This document shows positions 1 to 7,509 of a DNA stretch of 37,772 nt, piece by piece. Source of the stretch: Opitutus sp. (GTDB lineage: Bacteria; Verrucomicrobiota; Verrucomicrobiia; Opitutales; Opitutaceae); contig PNJQ01000035.1 in NCBI GenBank assembly GCA_013821985.1, positions 1 to 37,772 on the forward strand. Direction: 5' to 3'. The notes under the pieces are model-generated. The model searched no databases, had not been told where the DNA came from, and was given only the letters and a program-made list of their open reading frames with translations. Within the stretch, counting starts at the first letter, position 1. Every line of letters begins with the position of its first letter. Position numbers and translations under genes: made by a program.

Positions 1-1395
1 ACGGATTTTCGCTTCAAGATGCGCGTCTGGTTCCTGAAGCAGACGCCGAGCATCTGCACCGAGTCGTCCGTCGGGGCGAACACCGAGGTCTGGAGCCGCG
101 AAGGCGTCATCTACCGCCTCACGCCGCGCGCGAACGACGCCGTGAACGACAACTGGATGACCGACTCCGGCCGCATGTTGTATAAGCAGGTGCGCGCCGA
201 CGATCGTCTGCTCCACGCCACGATCAACGGCACCACGAGCACGCCCGACATGGCGGTGAAGGCCGCCGCTGACCTGCTCCGCGCCGGAGCAGTCGCGGTC
301 GTCGGCTCGGGCCGCAGTTCCGTCGAAGAACAATTTCTCACGAAGAAACTGGCCACCGCGCTCAAGGCGACGGTCGCGCTCGTCAGCCGGGTAGGGAAGG
401 GCGACGGCATCCTCCTTTCCGCCGACCGCAACCCGAATGTCCGCGGCGCACTCGTGACGGGACTCATTTCCGCGCTGCCGTCGCAGCAGCTCACGTCGCT
501 CCCGACCGACATCGACGCCGGAAAGGTGAAGACGGTCGTCGCGATCAACGAAGACCTCAGCGCCGCCGGCCTCAGCGCCGCGCAGCTCGCGAAAGTCTCC
601 ATCATCTACCTCGGCACGCACCGCAACGCCACGAGCGACGCGGCGAAGGTGGTGCTCCCGACGCTCACGGTTTTCGAGAAGGCCGGCACGTTCGTGAACC
701 AGCAGTTCCGCATCCAGAAGTTCGCCAAGGCCGTCCCCGGTCCCGATGCGGTCGCCGATGACCTCGTCACGCTCGCGAACCTCGTCGCCGCCGTCGGGGG
801 TGCGTCGGTTCCCGCCGAGGTGACCGGCGTGTGGGCCGCGATGGCCGCCGAGATTCCGGCGCTCGCGGCTCTGAGCTACGCCAAGATTTCCGCCGCCGGC
901 ACGCTGCTCGACAGCGCGGCGTGGGCGGGCCTGCCCTTCGTCGAGGGCGAGACGTTGCACTTCAAACCCGCCGCGCCCAAACGCGCGAAGGCGACCGTGA
1001 CGTTCCACAAGTGTGTGCAAGACGTCCAAGATATGGGGACGCCCGAGGGCAAGGATGACCGAATGGTCTCGCGACTTTTTTTCACTCTGCAGATTGGCGA
1101 CAAGACCTATTCGGACATGCAGGTGGAGATCCGCCAGCCGCATGGCTTTAACTTTGCGAAACCTGAAGATCACCCGATCGAGGTTTCCCGTCCAACTGGC
1201 AGCTACAAGGGGGCGACTCACCATGAGTCCTTCGCAATGGCCGCAGAAGCTTACTATCGCAGCTTTGTTTCCGTGGGAGATAAGCCCGCGGCAATTGTCA
1301 TTCAGGGCGGAGATAGTATCCGCATGCGAAATAACAAGATGATCAAAGACGCTGCATTCGAGATTGAGATTCCGGATGTTGGAGGTGCGTGGTGA
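1..1395 (+). CDS. nuoG: NADH-quinone oxidoreductase subunit G, 3' part, with unusual C-terminal extension
   Basis: Peripheral-arm subunit of complex I. The reading frame is open from base 1, so the 5' end (2Fe-2S and N-terminal 4Fe-4S domains) lies outside the window; the Met at base 19 is internal. The visible part starts just before the molybdopterin-like domain, in the segment that carries cluster N7 in E. coli. Only the first of the four N7 cysteines remains (ICTESSVGAN, then MTDSGR where E. coli has LCDRGR), so N7 is probably absent, as in many complexes I. A much shortened oxidoreductase-like domain follows and normally would end near LPFVEGETLHFKPA (base ~975). About 130 further residues in the same frame have no NuoG character that I know and a lower GC content. 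The stop TGA overlaps the GTG start of nuoH. Identity is sure; the role of the tail is unknown. Confidence 0.9.
   Translation, partial: TDFRFKMRVWFLKQTPSICTESSVGANTEVWSREGVIYRLTPRANDAVNDNWMTDSGRMLYKQVRADDRLLHATINGTTSTPDMAVKAAADLLRAGAVAVVGSGRSSVEEQFLTKKLATALKATVALVSRVGKGDGILLSADRNPNVRGALVTGLISALPSQQLTSLPTDIDAGKVKTVVAINEDLSAAGLSAAQLAKVSIIYLGTHRNATSDAAKVVLPTLTVFEKAGTFVNQQFRIQKFAKAVPGPDAVADDLVTLANLVAAVGGASVPAEVTGVWAAMAAEIPALAALSYAKISAAGTLLDSAAWAGLPFVEGETLHFKPAAPKRAKATVTFHKCVQDVQDMGTPEGKDDRMVSRLFFTLQIGDKTYSDMQVEIRQPHGFNFAKPEDHPIEVSRPTGSYKGATHHESFAMAAEAYYRSFVSVGDKPAAIVIQGGDSIRMRNNKMIKDAAFEIEIPDVGGAW
1009..1392 (+). other. Lower-GC C-terminal tail of NuoG, possible acquired domain
   Basis: Roughly residues 337-464 of the visible NuoG frame. 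Hand counts of G+C per 60-base line fall from 42/60 at 541-600 to 31/60 at 1141-1200 and 26/60 at 1321-1380, and codons such as TTT, AAA, GAT and AAT appear that are rare elsewhere in the operon. The translated segment is soluble and mixed in charge, with no cysteine cluster, membrane segment or family motif that I recognise. It stays in frame to the nuoH overlap and contains the nuoH ribosome binding site. Confidence 0.55.
1381..1385 (+). promoter_or_regulatory. Shine-Dalgarno of nuoH inside the nuoG 3' end
   Basis: GGAGG lies 6 bases before the GTG at 1392 and only 3 before the GTG at 1389. This favours 1392 as the nuoH start and couples nuoH translation to nuoG. Confidence 0.7.
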
Positions 1396-2633
1396 TCGAA
1401 TTCTGGCAAAACCTTCACCCAGCCGTGCAGCTCTTCCTCAAGGGGCTCGCGGTGGTGCTCGTGATTTTTCCGCTCGGCGGCATCGGTTCGCTGGCGGAGC
1501 GCAAGGTGTCGGCGTGGATCCAAGGTCGCCCCGGTCCGAATCGCGCGATCCCGATCTGGTTTGCGTGGGTGCCCGTGCTCGGACCGTTCCTGCAGCGGCT
1601 CGGCGTGTTCCACTTGATGGCCGACGGCCTCAAGATGCTCTTCAAGGAGGACGCGCTGCCCGGGCACGTGAACAAGGTTTACTTCGTGCTCGCGCCGATC
1701 GTGGCGATGATTCCCGCGCTCACGACCGTCAGCGCGGTGCCGTTCGGCGCCTACGTGAACGAGGCGGGCCAGATGGTGCCGCTCATCCTCGCAAACGTCG
1801 ATGTCGGCATCCTCGCGGTGTTCGCGGTTTCCTCCCTCGGTGTCTATGCGCTCATCCTCGCGGGCTGGGCCTCGAATTCGAAATACCCGTTCCTCGGCGG
1901 CATCCGCGCCTCGGCGCAACTCATCTCGTATGAACTTTCGATGACGCTGTCGGTGCTGCCGGTGTTCCTCTGGATCAACGCGCCGGGCACGAGCGGCTCG
2001 CTGAGTCTGTTCAACGTCGTCCAATTTCAAAGCGGCACCGATTTCCTCGGCGGCATGTGGTTCGTGTTCCTGATGCCGGTGTCGGCGCTCGTGTTTTTCG
2101 TGTCGCTTTTTGCCGAGACGAATCGCCTGCCGTTCGACATGGCGGAAGGCGAAGCCGACCTCGTCGGCGGTTTCCACACCGAATACGGCGCGTTCAAGTG
2201 GGGCCTCTTCTTCGTGGCGGAGTATGCGCACATGATCGTCGGCTCCGGCGTGTTCGTGCTGCTGTTCCTCGGCGGCTGGAATCCGCTGCCGTGGCTGCCG
2301 CTCGCGACCGTCCTCGGCTGGTTCGGCGTCGCGGCGAACCCCATCATCTTCGGCCTCGCGTCGATCGCGGTGTTTCTCGCGAAGGTCATTTTCTTCGTCT
2401 TCGTGTTCATGTGGGTGCGGTGGACGGTGCCGCGCTTCCGCTACGACCAGGTGATGAAGCTCGGCTGGCAAAAACTGCTGCCGCTCGCGATCGGCAACCT
2501 GCTGTTCTACGCCGCGGCCATCGCGATCATTCAACTCAACCTCGGTGTGGCGGCGTGGGCTGCGCTCGCCGTCGGGACGGTGGGCGCGTGTGCGCTCATC
2601 CTGAAGTTCCCGCAGCAAAAAATCATTTCCTGA
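1392..2633 (+). CDS. nuoH: NADH-quinone oxidoreductase subunit H
   Basis: Membrane subunit of complex I (ND1 family) that joins the peripheral arm to the membrane arm and lines the quinone chamber. The roughly 413-residue product has about eight to nine hydrophobic segments and the family signatures GGIGSLAERKVSAWIQGRPG near the N-terminus and FAETNRLPFDMAEGEADLVG in the middle, the latter carrying the acidic residues of the quinone-site loop. The C-terminal VRWTVPRFRYDQVMKLGW is also typical. The GTG at 1392 is preferred over the one at 1389 for spacing to GGAGG. Its start overlaps the nuoG stop and nuoI begins 5 bases after its stop, so the genes are co-transcribed. Confidence 0.97.
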   Translation: MIEFWQNLHPAVQLFLKGLAVVLVIFPLGGIGSLAERKVSAWIQGRPGPNRAIPIWFAWVPVLGPFLQRLGVFHLMADGLKMLFKEDALPGHVNKVYFVLAPIVAMIPALTTVSAVPFGAYVNEAGQMVPLILANVDVGILAVFAVSSLGVYALILAGWASNSKYPFLGGIRASAQLISYELSMTLSVLPVFLWINAPGTSGSLSLFNVVQFQSGTDFLGGMWFVFLMPVSALVFFVSLFAETNRLPFDMAEGEADLVGGFHTEYGAFKWGLFFVAEYAHMIVGSGVFVLLFLGGWNPLPWLPLATVLGWFGVAANPIIFGLASIAVFLAKVIFFVFVFMWVRWTVPRFRYDQVMKLGWQKLLPLAIGNLLFYAAAIAIIQLNLGVAAWAALAVGTVGACALILKFPQQKIIS

Positions 2634-2638
2634 GCGCC

Positions 2639-3178
2639 ATGGCTTACGTCGTCGAACGCAAACCTCTCTCGCTCTCCGAGCGCCTCTACATTCCCCAGAT
2701 TTTCGCGGGCATGCGGATCACGCTGAAGCACATGTTCGCGCAAAACGTGACGATGGAGTATCCCGAGGAGCGCCCGACCATCCCGCCCGGTTACCGTGGC
2801 GTGCCGACGCTGGTGAAGGACCCGCACGGTCGCGAGAAATGCGTTTCGTGTCAGCTCTGCGAATTCGTCTGCCCGCCCAAGGCGATCCGCATCACGCCCG
2901 GTGAAATTCCGCCGGGCGCGGAAAACCGCCACGTCGAGAAGGCGCCAAAGGCATTCGAGATCGACATGCTCCGCTGCATCTATTGCGGCCTGTGCCAGGA
3001 GGTTTGTCCGGAGGAGGCGATCTGGCTGCAGAATCAGTTCTCGATGTCCGGCTACACGCGCGAGGAAATGGTGAACCACAAGGAGCGCCTCTACGAACTC
3101 GGCGGCACGCTGCCGGACGATCATTTCAAGTGGGACAAGAAGAAGGCCGCGGAAACCCACGGCAACGGACACCACTGA
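2639..3178 (+). CDS. nuoI: NADH-quinone oxidoreductase subunit I, 2x[4Fe-4S] ferredoxin-like
   Basis: Peripheral-arm subunit that carries clusters N6a and N6b and passes electrons from NuoG towards N2 near the quinone site. The 179-residue product has two CxxCxxCxxxCP motifs, at C68/C71/C74/C78 and C113/C116/C119/C123. An amphipathic N-terminal region contacts the membrane arm and a charged, His-rich tail closes the protein. The ATG at 2639 lies 5 bases after the nuoH stop and gives the normal family N-terminus. nuoJ begins 3 bases downstream of its stop. Confidence 0.97.
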   Translation: MAYVVERKPLSLSERLYIPQIFAGMRITLKHMFAQNVTMEYPEERPTIPPGYRGVPTLVKDPHGREKCVSCQLCEFVCPPKAIRITPGEIPPGAENRHVEKAPKAFEIDMLRCIYCGLCQEVCPEEAIWLQNQFSMSGYTREEMVNHKERLYELGGTLPDDHFKWDKKKAAETHGNGHH

Positions 3179-3181
3179 GCC

Positions 3182-3685
3182 ATGACCAACGTCCTTTTCT
3201 ACACCTTCACCCTCCTCACGCTCGTCAGTGCGCTGCTGGTCGTCGTGAACAAGAATCCGGTGAACGGCGCGATGTTCCTGCTGCTGTCGCTCGTCGGTAT
3301 GGCGGGCCTCTTCGTGATGCTCGATGCCGCGCTGCTGGCCTTCGTGCTCATCCTCGTTTACGCGGGCGCGGTCGTGGCGCTGTTCCTCTTCATCATCATG
3401 CTGCTCGATACGCGGCCGGAGCATTTGAAGCCGTTCACGAAGATGTCGATCGTCGCCGCCACGCTCGGTGGATTGCTGCTGTTCCTCGGCGCGCACGTCA
3501 TTGGCAAGAGCGTCGGCCCCACTGCGCCGCCGGCCTTTGCCGCGCCGACGCTGAAGAATTTCGCCGAGATGCTCTTCACGACCTACCTGCTGCCGGTGCA
3601 ACTCGTGGGCTTCATGCTGCTGATCGCGATGCTCGGCGTGATCGTGCTCTCGAAAAAATTCGCCCCGGTGGAGGACGCCAAATGA
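3182..3685 (+). CDS. nuoJ: NADH-quinone oxidoreductase subunit J
   Basis: Small membrane subunit of complex I (ND6 family), 167 residues. The sequence shows about five hydrophobic segments, including the characteristic third helix with [18 protein letters not shown], whose tyrosine-glycine region forms the pi-bulge linked to coupling. The last helix ends in [10 protein letters not shown]. The stop codon overlaps the nuoK start as ATGA at 3682-3685, a sign of translational coupling. Length and order within the operon match the family. Confidence 0.95.
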   Translation: MTNVLFYTFTLLTLVSALLVVVNKNPVNGAMFLLLSLVGMAGLFVMLDAALLAFVLILVYAGAVVALFLFIIMLLDTRPEHLKPFTKMSIVAATLGGLLLFLGAHVIGKSVGPTAPPAFAAPTLKNFAEMLFTTYLLPVQLVGFMLLIAMLGVIVLSKKFAPVEDAK

Positions 3686-3990
3686 ATCCGCTGAGCCTCG
3701 ACTCCTACATCGCCATCAGCTCGATCCTCTTCGTGATCGGTTTTTTCGGCGTGCTTCTGCGCAAGAACACGCTCGTGCTCTACATGTGCCTTGAGCTGAT
3801 GCTGCTTGCCTCGACGCTCGCGCTCGTGGCGTTCTCGCGCTTCCACGGCACGCTGGACGGATCGGTTTTCGTTTTCTTCATCCTCACGATCGCCGCAGCC
3901 GAAGTGGCCGTCGGTCTCGCCATCATTGTTGCTCTCTTCCGCCGCCGTCAGACGGTGCAGGTCGAGGAATTGAACGCGCTAAAGCACTGA
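3682..3990 (+). CDS. nuoK: NADH-quinone oxidoreductase subunit K
   Basis: Small membrane subunit of complex I (ND4L family), 102 residues with three transmembrane helices. The two membrane-embedded glutamates needed for proton transfer are visible: one in [13 protein letters not shown] and one in [17 protein letters not shown]. The start is the ATG of the ATGA overlap with nuoJ. nuoL begins after a single spacer base, so J, K and L are tightly coupled. Confidence 0.95.
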   Translation: MNPLSLDSYIAISSILFVIGFFGVLLRKNTLVLYMCLELMLLASTLALVAFSRFHGTLDGSVFVFFILTIAAAEVAVGLAIIVALFRRRQTVQVEELNALKH

Positions 3991-3991
3991 C

Positions 3992-5863
3992 ATGGATCCC
4001 GTTACTTCCGCTCTCGTTCTCCTGCTCACGCCGCTCGCTTCCGCGACGGTGATTGCGCTGTTCCTGCGGCGTCAGGGCGCGCTCGCGTCCTGGATTTCCC
4101 TCGGAACGGCTGCGGTGATCTGCGGACTCGCGCTGCAAATGGTCGCGAACGACACGGACGTGAACGCCTCGATGGAGTGGCTGCGGTTCGGCGATTTCTC
4201 GGTGTCGCTCGGCTTCAAGATCGATGCGCTCGCGCGGTTGATGCTCTTCGTGGTCGGGTTCGTGGGTTTTCTGATCCACGTGTTCTCGCTCGGCTACATG
4301 CACGATGACGCGGCGCGGGCACGGTTCTTCGGCGGCTTGTCGGTCTTCATGTTCTCGATGCTCGGCATCGTGGTGGCCGACTCGCTGTTCATGATTTTCA
4401 TCTTCTGGGAGCTGGTCGGTTTCAGCTCCTGGCTGCTGATCAATCACTATCACGAGAAGCAGTCTGCGGCCGATGCGTCGAAAAAGGCTTTCATCGTCAA
4501 TCGCGTGGGCGACTTCGGTTTCCTGCTCGGCATCGTGTGGTGCTACTGGCAATTCGGCACGACCGACCTGACGGCGCTCGCGCAGCTCGCCCCCGCGCAC
4601 GCCGGTGCGATCTCCGCGGGTCTCCCGCTGCTGTTGTTCTGCGGTGCCATGGGTAAATCCGCACAGATGCCGCTGCATGTGTGGCTTCCCGACGCGATGG
4701 AAGGCCCGACGCCCGTCTCCGCGCTCATCCACGCCGCGACGATGGTCGCAGCGGGTATCTACATGCTTTGCCGGATCAATTTCCTGATGGTGCCGGAGGC
4801 GCTCAACGCCATCGCTTGCATCGGAACGGTGACGGCGGTTTACGCCGCGCTCTGCGCCGTCGTGCAGCGCGACATCAAGAAGGTCCTCGCTTACTCCACG
4901 CTTTCGCAGCTCGGCTACATGGTTGCGGCGTTCGGACTGGGCGCACTGAAGACGGAGCACGGCTGGATCGCCGCTGGCGTCGGCGCCGCCATGTTCCACC
5001 TGACCACGCACGCGTTCTTCAAGGCGCTGCTCTTCCTCGGCTCCGGCTCCGTCATCCACGGCTGCCATCACGAGCAGGATATTTTTGCGATGGGCGGGCT
5101 GAGGAAGAAGATGCCGATCACGTTCCTGACCTTTACGATTGGCGTCGCGGCGATCATCGGCGTGCCGTTCCTGGCCGGCTTTTTCTCGAAGGACGCGATC
5201 CTCTACCTCGCGTTCAAGAACAACACCGCGATCTTTGCGTTGCTCGCGTTCACCGCGGTGCTGACGTCGTTCTACATGGTGCGCATGTGGAAGATCGTGT
5301 TCTTCGGCGAGGCGCGCTCGGACCACGCTGGCCACGCACACGAAAGCGGTCTCGTCATGACGCTGCCGCTGATGCTGCTCGCGATGCTTTCGATCTTCGG
5401 TGCGACGGGTTGGTTCGGTCTCGGGCTTTATCCGAAGCTCGCCGGTTCGATCGCGACGCTCATCCCCGAAGCGCACGACGGCGACCACACCATCATCCTC
5501 GCAGTTTCGATCGCCGTCACGGTGATCGGTGCGGTGGCCGCGTGGTTCTACTACGGCGCTTCCCGCGAAGATGCGCTCGAAGTGCGGGCGGGCGGGCTTT
5601 TCCGCGTGCTGATGTCGTTCAAGGAATCGTTCGACACCGTCTACGACTACTACGTCGCGAAAGTGCAGCAGCGCTTCGCGATGCTGCTCAATTTTCTCGA
5701 GCAAATCTTTCTCGCCGGCCTGATCATCCGCGGACTCGCGGGTCTCGTGGGCCTCGTCGGCATCGGCGCGCGCGCGCTGCACGTCGGCAACCTGCACGCC
5801 TACGTATATTGGTTCCTGCTCGGCACCGTGCTGCTGTGGGCCTTCGCCACCGGCGTGTTTTGA
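3992..5863 (+). CDS. nuoL: NADH-quinone oxidoreductase subunit L, proton channel
   Basis: Distal antiporter-like subunit of the complex I membrane arm, 623 residues, about 16 transmembrane segments including the long lateral helix at the C-terminus. Key channel residues are present: the glutamate in FWELVGFSSWLLINH, the central lysine in GKSAQMPLHVWLPDAMEGP (Lys five positions before the Pro of PLH), and the following HAATMVAAGIYML. A conserved LAGFFSKDAIL follows in the later helices. The ATG at 3992 follows the nuoK stop by one base. Downstream the operon is broken by a 125-base intergenic palindrome before nuoM. Confidence 0.97.
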   Translation: MDPVTSALVLLLTPLASATVIALFLRRQGALASWISLGTAAVICGLALQMVANDTDVNASMEWLRFGDFSVSLGFKIDALARLMLFVVGFVGFLIHVFSLGYMHDDAARARFFGGLSVFMFSMLGIVVADSLFMIFIFWELVGFSSWLLINHYHEKQSAADASKKAFIVNRVGDFGFLLGIVWCYWQFGTTDLTALAQLAPAHAGAISAGLPLLLFCGAMGKSAQMPLHVWLPDAMEGPTPVSALIHAATMVAAGIYMLCRINFLMVPEALNAIACIGTVTAVYAALCAVVQRDIKKVLAYSTLSQLGYMVAAFGLGALKTEHGWIAAGVGAAMFHLTTHAFFKALLFLGSGSVIHGCHHEQDIFAMGGLRKKMPITFLTFTIGVAAIIGVPFLAGFFSKDAILYLAFKNNTAIFALLAFTAVLTSFYMVRMWKIVFFGEARSDHAGHAHESGLVMTLPLMLLAMLSIFGATGWFGLGLYPKLAGSIATLIPEAHDGDHTIILAVSIAVTVIGAVAAWFYYGASREDALEVRAGGLFRVLMSFKESFDTVYDYYVAKVQQRFAMLLNFLEQIFLAGLIIRGLAGLVGLVGIGARALHVGNLHAYVYWFLLGTVLLWAFATGVF

Positions 5864-5968
5864 ACCACTAAGTCTCACTAATCGCTCACTAATGAACACC
5901 CATTCGCCATGTGCCGTCCTGTCCGCAACGGCGCCGACATTAGTGACTCATTAGTGCCCATCAGTGGT
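5864..5968. repeat. Long imperfect palindrome between nuoL and nuoM
   Basis: Two 31-base arms, 5864-5894 and 5938-5968, match as reverse complements at 23 of 31 positions by hand alignment, around a 43-base loop. The arms are themselves built from the short unit CACTAAT (two direct copies in the left arm, two inverted in the right). It begins immediately after the nuoL stop, at a spot where the other nuo genes are separated by 0-12 bases. It looks like a dispersed, REP- or MITE-like extragenic element. It could also act as a transcript-processing or attenuation hairpin. Copy number elsewhere is unknown. Confidence 0.65.
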
Positions 5969-5988
5969 TTCCTCCGCCTTTCCCTTTC

Positions 5989-7497
5989 ATGTCTGACAAC
6001 GCCCTTCTCCTGCAGCTCGCGATTGCCACGCCGCTCCTCAGCGCGCTGGTGATCTCGCTCGGCCTGCCGAAGCGCTTCGCGACCAAGCTCGCCTCCGTCG
6101 CATTCATCTGGCCCGCGCTCATCGCGGTGTGGCTCTGGACGAAATTTCCCGCCGCCGACGGCGCGACCTACCAGTTCGTCTCCAACACGAACACCGGCCT
6201 CCAAGCCTTCGGCATCAGCTTGAAGCTCGGCCTCAACGGCGTCTCGCTGCCGCTGTTCGCGCTCGCGGCCATCGTGGGACTCGCGGCCGGACTCTACGCG
6301 CTGCGCTCGGGCGCGGAACGCCTCAAGGTTTACCTCACGCTGCTGCTCGTGATGCAGGCGGGCCTGCTCGGCACGTTCGCCTCGATCGACATCTTCTTTT
6401 TCTACTTCTTCCACGAACTCGCGCTGATCCCGACCTTCATCATGGTCGGCATTTGGGGCGGGCGGGACCGGAACTACGCGGCGATGAAGATGACGATCTA
6501 CCTCACCGCCGGCGCGATGCTGTCGCTCCTCGGCCTGATCGCCATCTACACCAAGAGCGGCGCGGAGTCCTTCGACCTGCTCACGCTGAAGGCCGAGCTC
6601 GCGGCGCATCCGCTGACGTTCACGGCGCAGAAATACATCTTCGGCCTGCTGATGTTCGGCTTCGGCACGCTCGTTTCACTCTGGCCTTTGCACACCTGGG
6701 CACCGCTCGGTTATGGCGCCGCGCCGTCGTCTGCCGCGATGCTGCACGCCGGGGTGCTGAAAAAATTCGGCCTCTACGGTCTCATCCAAATCGCGCTCCC
6801 GCTGCTCCCGATCGGCGCGGCGTCGTGGGCGTGGACGCTTGCACTGCTCGCGGCGATCGGCAACGTGCTCGTAATCGGCTTCGTGACGATGGCGCAACGC
6901 GACCTGAAACAGATGCTCGGTTACAGCTCGGTCATGCACATGGGCTACTGCTTCCTCGGAATCGCGACGCTCTCGGTCGTCGGCACCGGCGGCGTGGTGT
7001 TGCTGATGGTGGCGCACGGTTTGTCGGTCGCGCTGCTGTTCCTGCTCGCGACGAGCGTGCATCACCGCACGCACACCTTCGACATGACGGAGATGGGCGG
7101 ACTTGCCCAAAAGACGCCCGTGCTCGCGGCATTCTTCGTCGCGGCAACGATGGCCAGCGTCGGCCTGCCCGGCTTCGCAAATTTCTGGGGCGAACTCACC
7201 GTCTTCGTTTCGCTGTGGAATTTCTCGCCTTGGATCACCGCCGCGGCGATTGCCGGCGTCGTGATTTCCGCAATCTACGGCCTGCGCGCCGCGGCCCGCG
7301 TGTTCTTCGGGCCGCACTCCGAGCAGCTCAACGTCGTGCTGGCGAAGCATCCCGCCGTCGATCTGGCGTGGAGCGAAAAACTCCCGGCGCTCGTCCTACT
7401 CGTCGCGCTGCTCGCCATCGGCTTCTGGCCGAAGTCCGTTTCGACCGCCGCCAACGCCGCGCTCTCCGCTCCTGCGGCCGTGACGGCCCAACGCTGA
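5989..7497 (+). CDS. nuoM: NADH-quinone oxidoreductase subunit M, atypical central channel
   Basis: Antiporter-like membrane subunit of complex I (ND4 family), 502 residues and about 14 transmembrane segments. The conserved glutamate of helix 5 (FFHELALIPTFIMVGIWGG), the lysine in GVLKKFGLYG and the late-helix glutamate in GLPGFANFWGELTVF are present. The segment equivalent to the central lysine motif reads FGTLVSLWPLHTWAPLGYGAA: the residue five before the Pro of PLH is Leu instead of Lys (Lys234 in E. coli), and the usual WLPD is WAPL. Family membership is clear from position and overall sequence. The ATG at 5989 follows the palindromic spacer. Confidence 0.95.
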   Translation: MSDNALLLQLAIATPLLSALVISLGLPKRFATKLASVAFIWPALIAVWLWTKFPAADGATYQFVSNTNTGLQAFGISLKLGLNGVSLPLFALAAIVGLAAGLYALRSGAERLKVYLTLLLVMQAGLLGTFASIDIFFFYFFHELALIPTFIMVGIWGGRDRNYAAMKMTIYLTAGAMLSLLGLIAIYTKSGAESFDLLTLKAELAAHPLTFTAQKYIFGLLMFGFGTLVSLWPLHTWAPLGYGAAPSSAAMLHAGVLKKFGLYGLIQIALPLLPIGAASWAWTLALLAAIGNVLVIGFVTMAQRDLKQMLGYSSVMHMGYCFLGIATLSVVGTGGVVLLMVAHGLSVALLFLLATSVHHRTHTFDMTEMGGLAQKTPVLAAFFVAATMASVGLPGFANFWGELTVFVSLWNFSPWITAAAIAGVVISAIYGLRAAARVFFGPHSEQLNVVLAKHPAVDLAWSEKLPALVLLVALLAIGFWPKSVSTAANAALSAPAAVTAQR

Positions 7498-7509
7498 TTT
7501 AACGCCGCC

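Noticed and set aside
1302..2618. Long open frames antisense to the nuo, kinase, mutase and pnp genes (for example 438 codons at 1302-2618, 658 at 3923-5899, 738 at 35362-37578 on the opposite strand)
   Set aside because: They lie wholly opposite genes of certain identity and their translations are Arg/His/Glu-rich low-complexity sequences, the usual by-product of high GC3 on the coding strand.
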